A DNA stretch of 64,000 bases from Streptomyces vilmorinianum (GCF_005517195.1 NZ_CP040244.1:1-64000); one strand, 5' to 3'; numbered from the stretch's first letter, positions 21,636 to 30,500 are shown. Notes: generated from the letters alone by a model not told the origin. Program-made: numbers and translations.

Positions 21636-22457
21636 ATGGATGTGGGGATTCTCGGGCCGCTCGCCGTCCGTCTGAACGGGCAGTCGATCGTGCCCAGTGC
21701 GGGTAAGCCCCGCCAACTGCTCGCGCTGCTGGCCATCAGAGCCGAGCGCGTGGTGACCGTGCCGACGCTGATGGAGGAGATCTGGGGGGACGCGATCCCC
21801 AAGAGCGCGGCCACCACACTGCAGACGTACATCCTTCATCTGCGCCGGAAGGTGACCGCGGCACTGCGGGGTGGGGACGCCAAGGAGGTGCTCACCACGT
21901 GCTTCGGGGGGTACCGGCTCGCCGTGCGTCCCGAGGACAGCGATCTGCGGGAGTTCCAGTCGCTGGCGAGCCGTGGGTCGGTCGCGCTGGAGGCGGGGGA
22001 CGCGCGGGCCGCGTCCGTGACGCTGGAGCGGGCGCTCGGGCTGTGGCGGGGGCCGGCGCTGGTGGATGTGCCGGTCGGGCGGGTGCTCGGGGTCGAGGTG
22101 CTCGGGATGGAGGAGCAGCGCACCCGCGTGCTCGAGCAGCGGATCGAGGCCGATCTGCTGCTGGGGCGGCACGCCTCGCTCCTGGCCGAGCTGCGGATGC
22201 TGGTCGCCCGGCATCCGATGAACGAGAACCTGGCCGCCCAGCTGATGACCGCGCTGTACCGCTCGGGCGGGGTGTGGCGGGCGCTGGAGGTGTTCCAGGA
22301 GCTGCGCAGGACGCTCATCGAGGAGCTGGGGGTGGAGCCCTCGCACCGGTTGCAGCGGCTGCACCAGGCGGTGCTCTCCGGTGAGCCGGAGCTCGACCTG
22401 GACCTGGAGCTGGAGACGCGGTACGCCGGGCTCCGTCTGATGCGTGCCGGAGGCTGA
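21636..22457 (+). CDS. SARP-family transcriptional activator
   Basis: A 273-residue Streptomyces antibiotic regulatory protein. It has an N-terminal OmpR-like winged helix (about 1-95, MDVGILGPLAVRLNG ... GGYRLAV) and a C-terminal bacterial transcriptional activation domain (about 100-255, including RHPMNENLAAQLMTALYRSG). The size equals ActII-ORF4-type pathway activators rather than large AfsR. GGGGGAG lies upstream of the ATG. It sits at the left edge of the polyketide island, and 11-bp-spaced TCGAGNN-like heptamers are found before cluster genes (46.5, 51.5 kb), so it is the likely pathway activator. Confidence 0.92.
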   Translation: MDVGILGPLAVRLNGQSIVPSAGKPRQLLALLAIRAERVVTVPTLMEEIWGDAIPKSAATTLQTYILHLRRKVTAALRGGDAKEVLTTCFGGYRLAVRPEDSDLREFQSLASRGSVALEAGDARAASVTLERALGLWRGPALVDVPVGRVLGVEVLGMEEQRTRVLEQRIEADLLLGRHASLLAELRMLVARHPMNENLAAQLMTALYRSGGVWRALEVFQELRRTLIEELGVEPSHRLQRLHQAVLSGEPELDLDLELETRYAGLRLMRAGG

Positions 22458-22465
22458 GGCGCCGC

Positions 22466-23074
22466 TCAGACCAGCCAGCCGGACTCGTGCGCGATGCGCA
22501 CGGCGTCCACTCGGTTGCGGGCGTTGAGCTTGGTGACCACCGAGGTCAGATAGTTGCGGACGGTCCCCGTGGACAGGTGCAGCCGGGCGGCGATCTCGGG
22601 GGCCTCGTCGCCCTCGGCGGTGAGGCGCAGCACCTCCAGCTCGCGGTCGGTGAGCGGGCTTTCGGCGCTGTCCCAGGCCGCGAGGGCGAGCTGGGGGTCG
22701 ATGGCGCGATGGCCGGCCGCGATCCGGCGTACGGCCTCGGCGAGGTCTTGGGGGGAGGCGTCCTTCGGCAGGAAGCCGGCCACCTTGGCGTCCAGCGCCC
22801 GGCGCAGGACGCCGGGGCGGCTGAGGCTGGTCAGGATGAGGGTGCGGCAGGAGGGGAGTTCCTCGGCGAGGAGCGCCGCTGCCGTCACGCCGTCGATGCC
22901 GGGGAGCCCGATGTCGATGATCGCCACGTCGGGCCGGTGCTCCAGGGCGGTGGGCAGGATTCTGTCGCCGCGCTCGACCTGCGCGACGACCTCGAGGTCG
23001 TCCTCCAGGCCCAGCAGCGCCACCAGAGCGCCGCGGACCATCCCCATGTCCTCAGCCAGCAATATGCGTATCAC
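22466..23074 (-). CDS. NarL/LuxR-family response regulator
   Basis: 202 residues. The receiver domain has the acidic pair E8-D9, phosphoacceptor D54 in VAIIDIGLPG and the switch Lys in GFLPKDA. The C-terminal LuxR helix-turn-helix is LTDRELEVLRLTAEGDEAPE then LHLSTGTVRNYLTSVVTKL. The GTG at 23074 is chosen because it opens directly on the receiver (VIRILLAED). It lies 35 bp downstream of the sensor kinase gene on the same strand, so they form a two-component pair. Targets are unknown. It could act on the cluster or on the adjacent YcaO cassette. Confidence 0.92.
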   Translation of the reverse strand: MIRILLAEDMGMVRGALVALLGLEDDLEVVAQVERGDRILPTALEHRPDVAIIDIGLPGIDGVTAAALLAEELPSCRTLILTSLSRPGVLRRALDAKVAGFLPKDASPQDLAEAVRRIAAGHRAIDPQLALAAWDSAESPLTDRELEVLRLTAEGDEAPEIAARLHLSTGTVRNYLTSVVTKLNARNRVDAVRIAHESGWLV

Positions 23075-23109
23075 TGTGGTGAATCCCCCCAGGTTCGACC
23101 GTATGCACA

Positions 23110-24366
23110 CTACACTTGTTTACTTCTGTGCTGTTTCCTTCCGGTTATGGCCGACTCTGTCAAGTGCAGGGGTGCGCGGGCGGTCATCCGGAACCAGCCG
23201 TCGTCGCTCAGCTCCGTGGTGAGGCTGCCGCTGACGCGGCTGAGGCGGTGGGTGAGGTTGTCCAGGCCGGTGCCGCCGGGTTCGTCCGCCTGACGGGGCG
23301 TGCGCTCCGGCCCCTGGGGGCCGCCCCCGTCTCCGGGCTCCACGCCGTCGTTGCCGAGGCTGAGGGTGACCACGCCGTCCTTCTCCCAGCACCGGATCGT
23401 GCACTGGTGGACGCGGCTGTGCCGCAGCGCGTTGGTGACGCCCTCGCGCAGCACGGTGGCGAGCACCGTGTCGATCTGCGGCGGCAGCGGGCCTATGTCG
23501 ATGGCCGTCACCACCTCGATGCCGGCCGCCTCCAGCATCGAGCGGGTGGCGGCCGCCTCCTCGCGCAGCGACATGTCGCGGTAGCCGGTGGCGACCTTGC
23601 GTACGTCGGCGAGCGACTGGCGGGACAGGGCGAGGATGGAGTCGGTCTCGGCCAGGGCGCGCTCCGGCATGTCCGGCACCAGGCGGCGGACCAGTTCGGT
23701 CTTCAGGGTGATCGCGGACAGGTTGTAGCCGAGTAGGTCGTGCAGGTCCCGGGAGAAGCGGAGCCGCTCGCCGGCCACCGCCAGCCGGGCCAGGTCGGAA
23801 CGCTGTGCGTGCAGGCGGGTCACCAGACCGGTGAGGCTGCTCAGCCCGAACACCACGAGCCCGGTGACGAGGGTGGCCTCCAGCGTGTAGACGCTGTCGA
23901 GCACGCTCCGGTCGACGACGAAGGCCGAGTACCCGAACAGGGACAGCCCGATCGCCCCGTACAGCGGCCACGCCACCCGGCTCGGGAGGAGCAGGAGGAC
24001 GGAACCGGCCAGGAAGCCGCACATCGCTCCCCAGGCGAGATGAAACAGCGCGAGCGGTAGGAAACAGAACGCGGCCTGCAGGACGAGGGTGGTGACGCGG
24101 CATCGGTACGGGCTCTGCCGGGCGTGGGGCCTGGAGTGCACGAGCTGGAGGCCGAACACCGCGAGCAGGGCGAGGAGTCCGACGCCGCTCTCGGCGGGTG
24201 ACATGCCGGCGTCGAGGATGTTCACGGCGGTGACCAGGGAATATCCGGCCATGGTGGCCAGCAGGACCGTGCGGGCCAGTCGGGGAGCCGGCACGGCGGA
24301 GCCCTCGTGGATGAGGTTCGGGGCGGTGCCGTTCAGATCGTCTGACTGCTGTTCCGTTGAGTTCAT
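23110..24366 (-). CDS. Sensor histidine kinase (DesK/NarX-like, HPK7)
   Basis: 418 residues. The N-terminal half has about five to six membrane segments (about 32-180). The dimerisation/phosphoacceptor box FSRDLHDLLGYNLSAI contains H209. A HATPase domain follows with the N-box REGVTNALRHS and G-box GGTGLDNL. There is no large extracellular sensor, so it probably senses the membrane or an intramembrane ligand. It is cotranscribed with the response regulator. A short palindrome (ATACC-GGAA-GGTAT, 24400-24413) lies 34 bp upstream and could be an operator. Confidence 0.92.
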   Translation of the reverse strand: MNSTEQQSDDLNGTAPNLIHEGSAVPAPRLARTVLLATMAGYSLVTAVNILDAGMSPAESGVGLLALLAVFGLQLVHSRPHARQSPYRCRVTTLVLQAAFCFLPLALFHLAWGAMCGFLAGSVLLLLPSRVAWPLYGAIGLSLFGYSAFVVDRSVLDSVYTLEATLVTGLVVFGLSSLTGLVTRLHAQRSDLARLAVAGERLRFSRDLHDLLGYNLSAITLKTELVRRLVPDMPERALAETDSILALSRQSLADVRKVATGYRDMSLREEAAATRSMLEAAGIEVVTAIDIGPLPPQIDTVLATVLREGVTNALRHSRVHQCTIRCWEKDGVVTLSLGNDGVEPGDGGGPQGPERTPRQADEPGGTGLDNLTHRLSRVSGSLTTELSDDGWFRMTARAPLHLTESAITGRKQHRSKQV

Positions 24367-24518
24367 CAGGCGTGACGACTTCTCTGTGGGGGTAAAAACA
24401 TACCGGAAGGTATCGCAGTGCCGATCAAGGGCATCGGACCACGCTGTCCGGTGCCGAGGTCGGCTCCGACCTCGGTGAACAGCCCCCGAAGCGGGGCGGA
24501 TTCCCCGCCGCCCGGGGA

Positions 24519-26840
24519 TCAGACGAACAGCGGTTGGGGATTGAGGAGTTCGTACGGGGTGGGGGCGGCGAGCCGGCCCAGCGCGACCGGCACGTCGAAG
24601 AGACGGCCCGGCGCGAAACGTGGCCAGAACGGGCGCATACCGGGAACGATGACCTTCATCACAGGGAGCCCGATGTCCGGTCGGGTCTGGTCCAGGACCA
24701 GGACGTCGAGACCCCGTTCCCCGGCGAGCGCGGTGAGCGCCGCCACGTCGTCGGCGAGGTCAGCCCGCGGGGTGTACGTCCAGCTGCCGGGGCCGCTCGG
24801 CGCGTGGTGCGGGTCGGGCAGCAGATGGGGTTGGCCGGCGACGGTGGCCGTACGCCACCAGGCGAGCGCCTGGGGATCGTCCACGGTGTAGCCCGAGCCG
24901 TCCGGGCGCGCGTCGAGGACCGCGGGCAGCAGCTGGCTCATCTCGGTGAGCGCGCGGCGCACCGCGATGCGCGGGTCGAGATGGGCGCCGAAGCCGAACA
25001 GCACGTCCTCGGACGGGCGGTCGGTGCGCCGGGACAGGGCGGCCACCACCGGGATGCCGAAGTCGGAGGTCAGGTCCAGCGCCCAGACCTCGCGGCCGAG
25101 GGAGCGGTAGCCCGCGCGCAGCGGCTCGATCCATGTGTCGCCGGCCGCGGCGAAGGCGTCGAGATCGCAGGCGGGGGCGAGGGTGCGGTTGTACCACCAC
25201 AGGGCGACCGCGTCGCGTTCCACGAGTTCCAGGAAGCCCTGCACGAAGGCGTCCTCGCGGCTGGAACCGGCGGCGTTGCCGTTGGAGTCCGCGCGCAGCG
25301 GGGCCGCGGGGTCGGCGTCGAAGTAGAGGAGGGAGGTGGGCAGCAGCCGCTGGGTGCGGGAGGTCAGAGACCACACGGGAGTCCAGTCGAGGAGCGCGTC
25401 CTCGTGGAAGGGACGGCCGACGTACTGGAACGGGGAACCGGCCGCGTTCCAGGTGTCCCGCTCGCGCAGCTGACGTGGGTCGTACAGCCGCACCGTGTCC
25501 GGGTGGACGGCGGCGGGGCCGAGCGCGCGGAAGCTGTCGCGGACCACGGGCTCGTCGCCGTGCCGGGAGCCGCTGTAGCGCTCGACGGCCTCGCACAGGG
25601 CGCTGATCGTGGCCTCCTCGGGCGTCAGGCCCTTGCCGCCGCTGAGCGCGCGCAGCCCGGCGCTGTGTCCGGCCAGGGTCGACGCCCGCATCGCCAGGTT
25701 GTGACCGGAGAGAAAGCTGTGGGTGAAGGCGGGGCTGCGCGGGTCGCGCCGCACCTCGCGTACGACGCCGGTGACCGGGCCCACCAGATGCCCGTACCGC
25801 TCCAGCATCTGACGGGGGGACAGGGCGCGGTGGCCGTTGCCGCCGTCCGCCGCCTTGGGGCGGGACCGCGGGACGAACGGGGCGCGCACCTGCGCGGCCA
25901 CGAGCCCGGGGTCGCCGCAGGCCGGGCACTGGGGCCGGCGGGTCACCGGGTGGCGGGCGGAGTCGAGAGTGAGGGCGTCCAGGGTGTGGAGGGCGTCGCG
26001 GGTCGGGCCGGGCACGCCGGCCAGCCACTTGGCGGTCTCCAGGACGGCGGTGTGCAGGCCGGCCGCGCGGCTCGCGGCGAGCGAGGCGTCGGGCCGTGCG
26101 ACCGGGTCCGTACTGCCCAGAGCGCGATGCAGGGGCGCCTCGGAGCCGCGCTGGAGGCGCAGGCGCTCGGCGAGGCAGTGCCAGCAGGGGCCGTCGCCGG
26201 GGCGCAGGACCGGGCCGGTCCACGCCTCGGGGCCGCCGGGCTTGGCGAGGATCCAGGGCCGGCCGGCGGCGCGCTGCCGGGCGTCGACCTCGGCGAGCCG
26301 GGGGTCCAGGTAGTCGGCGCAGAGGACCAGGGTGACGTCGGCGTCCTCCGCCCGCGCGCCGGGCGGCGCGACGCCGAGTCCGGAGGAGGCGCAGGCGGCC
26401 CGCGCCTCCTCGGGGGAGACCGGGCCGTCGAGAACGAGGATCCGTACGGCCTTTTCGGCGGGTGAATCGGCGGGTGAATCGGCCGGTGAATCGGCGGGTG
26501 AGGCTGTAGCGGCCAGATCCCAGAAGGCCTCGGCGGAGAGGTCGGGCGCCCGGCTCGAGGCCGGGGTGGCGTGGGCGCGGAGCAGGTTCGCGGACCAGAG
26601 TTCGGCGAGGGCGCGGCGCAGCTCCTGCGGGCCGGCCCCAGGGGTGCCGGTGGCGGCGGCCTCCCGCAGCACCTGGTCGGGGGTGCGGGTGCCGTCGAGC
26701 AGGGGGGCCAGCGCCTCGGCGGGGGCGCCGCGCACGGCGCGGACCCCCCTCCCGGAGACCAGGTAGACCGCCTCGCCCGTCACGACGAGGCTGCGCAGAT
26801 GGCTGCGCCAGCCGATCCGCGGTCCGCCGTCCCCGGACAC
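24519..26840 (-). CDS. TOMM-type fused E1-like/YcaO cyclodehydratase
   Basis: Predicted to use ATP to turn Cys/Ser/Thr of a bound precursor peptide into azolines, or to make a related backbone change. The 773-residue protein has an N-terminal precursor-binding/E1-like half (about 10-330) with two Cys pairs (GPCWHC and QCPAC) likely to hold zinc. A YcaO domain follows (about 340 to the end) with ALCEAVERYSG and GFLELVERDA as nucleotide/Mg motifs. The C-terminus NPQPLFV resembles the Pro-rich end used in YcaO catalysis. GTG 26840 has GGGGGG at correct spacing; another in-frame GTG at 26861 is possible. A 12-bp in-frame repeat encodes SPAD copies near residue 115. It lies just after the precursor gene. 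No azoline dehydrogenase is seen nearby. Confidence 0.85.
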   Translation of the reverse strand: MSGDGGPRIGWRSHLRSLVVTGEAVYLVSGRGVRAVRGAPAEALAPLLDGTRTPDQVLREAAATGTPGAGPQELRRALAELWSANLLRAHATPASSRAPDLSAEAFWDLAATASPADSPADSPADSPAEKAVRILVLDGPVSPEEARAACASSGLGVAPPGARAEDADVTLVLCADYLDPRLAEVDARQRAAGRPWILAKPGGPEAWTGPVLRPGDGPCWHCLAERLRLQRGSEAPLHRALGSTDPVARPDASLAASRAAGLHTAVLETAKWLAGVPGPTRDALHTLDALTLDSARHPVTRRPQCPACGDPGLVAAQVRAPFVPRSRPKAADGGNGHRALSPRQMLERYGHLVGPVTGVVREVRRDPRSPAFTHSFLSGHNLAMRASTLAGHSAGLRALSGGKGLTPEEATISALCEAVERYSGSRHGDEPVVRDSFRALGPAAVHPDTVRLYDPRQLRERDTWNAAGSPFQYVGRPFHEDALLDWTPVWSLTSRTQRLLPTSLLYFDADPAAPLRADSNGNAAGSSREDAFVQGFLELVERDAVALWWYNRTLAPACDLDAFAAAGDTWIEPLRAGYRSLGREVWALDLTSDFGIPVVAALSRRTDRPSEDVLFGFGAHLDPRIAVRRALTEMSQLLPAVLDARPDGSGYTVDDPQALAWWRTATVAGQPHLLPDPHHAPSGPGSWTYTPRADLADDVAALTALAGERGLDVLVLDQTRPDIGLPVMKVIVPGMRPFWPRFAPGRLFDVPVALGRLAAPTPYELLNPQPLFV

Positions 26841-26868
26841 CGGTCCCCCCTGCTCGTGCACCGGGACG

Positions 26869-27042
26869 TCAGGCCGCGACGGCCTCGGCCGGCTCGGGAG
26901 CCAGGACGCAGAGGGTGAACAGCGCCGTGGCGTCGGCGGGGACCGTGTCCAGGTCCTCGATGGTCAGCGCGGCCGAGGCCTGCCCGGGGGCCGGGCTGAG
27001 GACCGCGGCCCAGGCGGGGTTCTCGGCGAGGACGTGGTTCAT
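26869..27042 (-). CDS. Putative RiPP (TOMM) precursor peptide
   Basis: A 57-residue gene starting ATG, with an AAGGAA ribosome binding site, 28 bp upstream of the YcaO gene on the same strand. The N-terminal part contains LTIEDLD (26-32), an acidic-hydrophobic leader-like motif of the kind recognised by E1-like binding domains. The C-terminal part LFTLCVLAPEPAEAVAA has a single Cys (45) and Thr/Ser candidates for cyclisation. It has no signal peptide and resembles no enzyme. Position, size and leader-core layout support a precursor. The cleavage site and modified residues are unknown. Confidence 0.65.
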   Translation of the reverse strand: MNHVLAENPAWAAVLSPAPGQASAALTIEDLDTVPADATALFTLCVLAPEPAEAVAA

Positions 27043-27172
27043 GGGGGTTCCTTCCAGGAGTCTTCCAAGAGGACGTACGGCTGAAGGTGCCGTGACGCAG
27101 CGCCTGGCTGGATTGTGCGAACACCCGGTGATCGCCGACCAGTGATCCCGTCACGAATCGGATGTGACGGAT

Positions 27173-28321
27173 TCACACCCGGGCGCGGGCACGGACCATG
27201 TCGGCGATGGCGAGCGTCACGTCGTGCGGCGCGGGCAGGCCCGCGATCTCCCTGCTCAGCTCCTCGGTCCTGGCCTTGTACGCCGGGTCCTCGAGCAGCT
27301 CCCGGCAGGCCTTGGCCACGTTCTCCGGGGAGTCGTCCTGCCCCGCGGTGAGCATGATCGCGGCGCCGTACTCCGCGAGCCGGGCGGACATCCCCACCTG
27401 CTTCGGCATCGCCGGGATCACCAGCTGGGGGACGCCGCACACGATCGCGTGCAGCATCGTGTTGCCGCCGGCCCGGTGCACCAGCAGGTCGCAGGTGCGC
27501 AGCACGACGTCGAGCGGCAGCCAGCCCGCGCGTACGTTGTCCGGCAGATCGCCCAGGGCGTCCGCGATCTCCTGCGGCGCCGCGATGAGCAGCTCGACGT
27601 CGAGCCCGGCGACCTTCTCCACCAGGGCGGACAGGGCGTCCGCCTCGTAGTCGGCGGTGACCCGGCTGCCGGCCGAGACGAGGACGCGCGGGCGGTCGCC
27701 CTTGGAGTACATCCAGGGCTCCAGCGCCCGCTGGGTGTTGAAGGGCACGTACCGCATGAACTGCGCGGGCCCCGCGTCCGGGCGGCGGGCGCCGGGCGGG
27801 CAGATCTCCACGTACATGTCCGGCTCGGGGATCGCGGCGAGGCCCATCTCCTCCAGCTCCGGCGCCAGTTCGGCGGCGGCGGACAGGTCGATGATGGACG
27901 GCTCGCCCATGTTGAGCGCGTGCCGTACCCAGGGCAGGCCGAAGCGGTGGGCCACCAGCGGGGCGGCGTACGAGAGCGCTCCGGCGACCAGGACGTCCGG
28001 CTGCCAGCGCTCGACCAGCGGGAGCAGGCCCTCCATGCTGCCGAGGGCGAGACGGGCCATGCCGCGGCCGTTGAACAGGTTCCGCTCGTGCGGGTCCTTG
28101 GGGATCTCCAGCGGATTGCCGTGCCGGTCGCGCTGCATGAAGTCGAACATGGTGCGCGAGGTGATCGGGGCGCCGGGCAGGCCCGTCGCGGCGACCAGCG
28201 GCATCACGTTCTCCGTGGCCCCGACGATCACCTCGTGGCCGGCGTTGCGCGCCGCCAGCGCCAGCGGGGTGATGGGGAAGACCGCCCCCGCGCTTCCTCC
28301 GGACACAAAAAGGAATCTCAT
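27173..28321 (-). CDS. Glycosyltransferase (GT1, macrolide/aromatic polyketide type)
   Basis: A 382-residue GT-B enzyme. The N-terminus MRFLFVSGGSAGAVFP is an acceptor-side Rossmann start. The C-terminal nucleotide-sugar site reads RAGWLPLDVVLRTCDLLVHR then AGGNTMLHAI, where the usual HHGG is replaced by HRAGG. It should move a dTDP-deoxysugar to the polyketide. With the second transferase at 38.6-39.8 kb there are two, which fits one C-linked and one O-linked sugar as in granaticin B; which does which cannot be told. The start faces the exporter gene across a 300-bp control region. Confidence 0.88.
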   Translation of the reverse strand: MRFLFVSGGSAGAVFPITPLALAARNAGHEVIVGATENVMPLVAATGLPGAPITSRTMFDFMQRDRHGNPLEIPKDPHERNLFNGRGMARLALGSMEGLLPLVERWQPDVLVAGALSYAAPLVAHRFGLPWVRHALNMGEPSIIDLSAAAELAPELEEMGLAAIPEPDMYVEICPPGARRPDAGPAQFMRYVPFNTQRALEPWMYSKGDRPRVLVSAGSRVTADYEADALSALVEKVAGLDVELLIAAPQEIADALGDLPDNVRAGWLPLDVVLRTCDLLVHRAGGNTMLHAIVCGVPQLVIPAMPKQVGMSARLAEYGAAIMLTAGQDDSPENVAKACRELLEDPAYKARTEELSREIAGLPAPHDVTLAIADMVRARARV

Positions 28322-28346
28322 GGCCGCGGACGCTAGGAAGCGGGGG

Positions 28347-28472
28347 TCGAGTGTTCCTGGAGCGCTGCTGGAAGCGGTACGAGGGCGGTTGGAAGCGGTA
28401 CGAGGCGGGCTGGAGGCGGTGCGAGGGGTCGCTGGAAGCGGTACGAGCGGTGCGGGAAGCCGTACGAGCGGG
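28347..28472. repeat. SARP-like heptamer triple running into a 21-bp minisatellite
   Basis: TCGAGTG (28347), TGGAGCG (28358) and TGGAAGC (28369) are exactly 11 bp apart, the SARP operator pattern. From 28367 five degenerate 21-22-bp copies of GCTGGAAGCGGTACGAGGGCG follow, each again holding TGGAAGC- and CGAGGGC-like heptamers about one helical turn apart. It lies between the divergent glycosyltransferase and exporter genes. Operator expansion is an inference. Confidence 0.55.
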
Positions 28473-28523
28473 AGCGCGAGGGGCTCTTGAGCCGGGCCCT
28501 AGCGGGGCGCCGCACGATGACGC

Positions 28524-28554
28524 TTGACCTCCAGCGCACTAGAGGTTTCATCCT
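28524..28554 (+). promoter_or_regulatory. SoxR-type operator and promoter for the MFS exporter
   Basis: A -35 TTGACC (28524-28529), a long 19-bp spacer and a -10 CATCCT (28549-28554). The spacer overlaps the 18-bp dyad CCTCCAGCGCACTAGAGG (28528-28545). The long spacer with a central dyad is the signature of MerR/SoxR-activated promoters. An almost identical element lies at 33440-33470. Confidence 0.8.
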
Positions 28555-28620
28555 GGTCCGGACGCAGCGGCCCGACCTCCCCCCCGACGTCCCTTCCGAA
28601 TCCGAAGGAAGAAACTCCCG

Positions 28621-30297
28621 ATGACAGACACAGCGAAGCCGGGCTCCCCCGCGCCCGATTCCGGTGCCGACGCGGTGGACAAGCGCAGGATCCGGCTGAT
28701 CATGACGGGCCTGCTGCTCGGCCTGTTCATGGCCGCGCTCGATCAGACGATCATCTCCGCGGCGCTGCGTACCATCGCCGATGACCTGGGCGGCCTCTCG
28801 GAGCAGGCCTGGGCCAACACCTCGTACATGATCACCTCGGTGATCACGACGGCGCTCTACGGCAAGCTCTCCGACATCTACGGCCGCCGGCCCGTCTACT
28901 GCACCGCCGTCGGCGTCTTCGTCCTCGGCTCCGTGCTCTGCGGCCTCGCCCAGTCGATGACGACGCTCGCGGTGTTCCGCGGCATCCAGGGCATCGGCGC
29001 GGGCGGTCTGATGAGCCTCGCCTTCGCGATCCTCACCGACCTGGTGCCGCTGGCCGAACGCAGCCGCTACCAGGCCTGGTTCGGCGCGGTCTTCGGCGTC
29101 TCGGCCGTCATCGGTCCCGTCGCGGGCGGCTTCTTCGCCGGGCTCGACTCCTTCCTCGGCGCGTCCGGCTGGCGCTGGGCCTTCTTCGTCAACGTCCCGA
29201 TCGGCGTGGCCGCCGCGCTCCTCATCGCCGCACTGGTGCGCACCCAGCCGAACCGCACCCGGCACAAGTTCGACATCGCGGGCCTGCTCGCGCTGATCGC
29301 CTGCCTCCTGCCGCTGCTCTTCGCGGTCGAACAGGGCCCGAAGTGGGGCTGGACCGACACCGGGACGTTGCTCCTGTTCGGCCTCGGAGCGGTCGGCCTG
29401 GTGCTCTTCCTGCTGGCGCAGAAGCGGGCGGCCGACGCGGCCCTGCTGCCCACGCCGATGTTCCGCAACCCGCTCTTCTCCGTCTACAACGGGGTCAACG
29501 TCCTCGTCGGCGCCGCCGTGTTCGGCGCGCTGTCCGTCCTGCCGCTGTACCTCCAGATGGTCAAGGGCCTGTCCCCCACCCAGGCCGGCCTGATGATGCT
29601 GCCGCAGACGCTCGGCATCGTCGCCGCGGGCCGGATCGCGGGCCCGTACGTCACCAAGTCGGGCCGCTACAAGGTGGTGCTGCTGACCGGAGTGGTGCTG
29701 ATGGTCGCCGCGACCTTCTGGTTCGGCACGCTCACCGTGGACACCGCGCTGTGGCTGACGGGCGTCGCCGCCGGGGTGATGGGCTTCGGCATCGGCCTGT
29801 GCTGGCAGGTCATGCTCATCGCCATCCAGACGGGTGTCGCGCCGCAGTACATGGGCGCCGGCATGGGCTCCTTCACCTTCTTCCGCCAGATCGGCGGCAC
29901 CGCGGGCATCGCCGTCTTCCTGTCGATGTTCTTCGGCGCGGTCGGCGAGAAGGTGGCCGCCGCCTACCGCGGCGCCGCCTCCGACCCGGCCTTCACGGCG
30001 GCCGCGAACGACCCGGCCGTGACCGGGCAGGCCGCCAACAAGGTGCTGCTCGGCGCCCGGGACGGCGCCGTGCCGATGGACGACAGCTCCTTCCTCGACC
30101 ACGCCGACCCGCGGCTCGCCAAGCCGTTCCTGGAGGGCATGGCCGAGGCGATGCAGACCGTCTTCGTGATCAGCGGGGTCATGCTCCTGATCGCCCTGGT
30201 CCTCGCGGCCGTACCGAAGGAGAAGCGCCGCGAGCCGGCCGCAGGGGCGCCGGGCGGCGCCAAGGACCCGGGGAAGCAGCCCGCGGGCAAGAACTGA
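28621..30297 (+). CDS. MFS drug exporter, DHA2 (14-TM) family
   Basis: A 558-residue proton-driven antiporter. It has MFS motif A YGKLSDIYGRRPV after TM2, the D1 motif MAALDQTIISAALRTI in TM1 and a motif C-like VFGVSAVIGPVAGGFF in TM5. About 14 membrane segments are followed by a charged, Gly/Lys-rich tail. It is the probable self-resistance exporter of the aromatic quinone product. A SoxR-type promoter lies about 70-100 bp upstream, so export should switch on when the redox-active product builds up. Confidence 0.92.
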   Translation: MTDTAKPGSPAPDSGADAVDKRRIRLIMTGLLLGLFMAALDQTIISAALRTIADDLGGLSEQAWANTSYMITSVITTALYGKLSDIYGRRPVYCTAVGVFVLGSVLCGLAQSMTTLAVFRGIQGIGAGGLMSLAFAILTDLVPLAERSRYQAWFGAVFGVSAVIGPVAGGFFAGLDSFLGASGWRWAFFVNVPIGVAAALLIAALVRTQPNRTRHKFDIAGLLALIACLLPLLFAVEQGPKWGWTDTGTLLLFGLGAVGLVLFLLAQKRAADAALLPTPMFRNPLFSVYNGVNVLVGAAVFGALSVLPLYLQMVKGLSPTQAGLMMLPQTLGIVAAGRIAGPYVTKSGRYKVVLLTGVVLMVAATFWFGTLTVDTALWLTGVAAGVMGFGIGLCWQVMLIAIQTGVAPQYMGAGMGSFTFFRQIGGTAGIAVFLSMFFGAVGEKVAAAYRGAASDPAFTAAANDPAVTGQAANKVLLGARDGAVPMDDSSFLDHADPRLAKPFLEGMAEAMQTVFVISGVMLLIALVLAAVPKEKRREPAAGAPGGAKDPGKQPAGKN

Positions 30298-30500
30298 CCC
30301 GCCCACCACTACCGACCCGCCCACCACTACCGACCCGCCCACCACTGGTGTGCCGCCCGCCCCACCGGCGGGCGAGCACGCCCCCGTACGGACGCGTGCT
30401 CCTTCCCCCGTGTACGCGTCCTCGAAGGGGGCCGGCCCGTGCCGGCCCCCTTCTCCACGTTCCCGTACGGGGACATCAAGCCCTGTACGGGGACATCAAG
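30296..30500. repeat. Two short tandem repeats between exporter and rmlA genes
   Basis: GACCCGCCCACCACTACC is repeated 2.8 times from 30296 to 30346. A 20-bp unit ending GTACGGGGACATCAAG is repeated twice at 30461-30500. The second repeat is in the leader of the next operon and could be a control element. The rest of the 300-bp gap (30298-30596) holds a terminator and the rmlA promoter region. Confidence 0.7.
30427..30450 (+). terminator. Hairpin terminator after the MFS exporter
   Basis: A perfect 10-bp stem GGGGGCCGGC / GCCGGCCCCC with loop CCGT, followed by TTCT. Confidence 0.75.
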
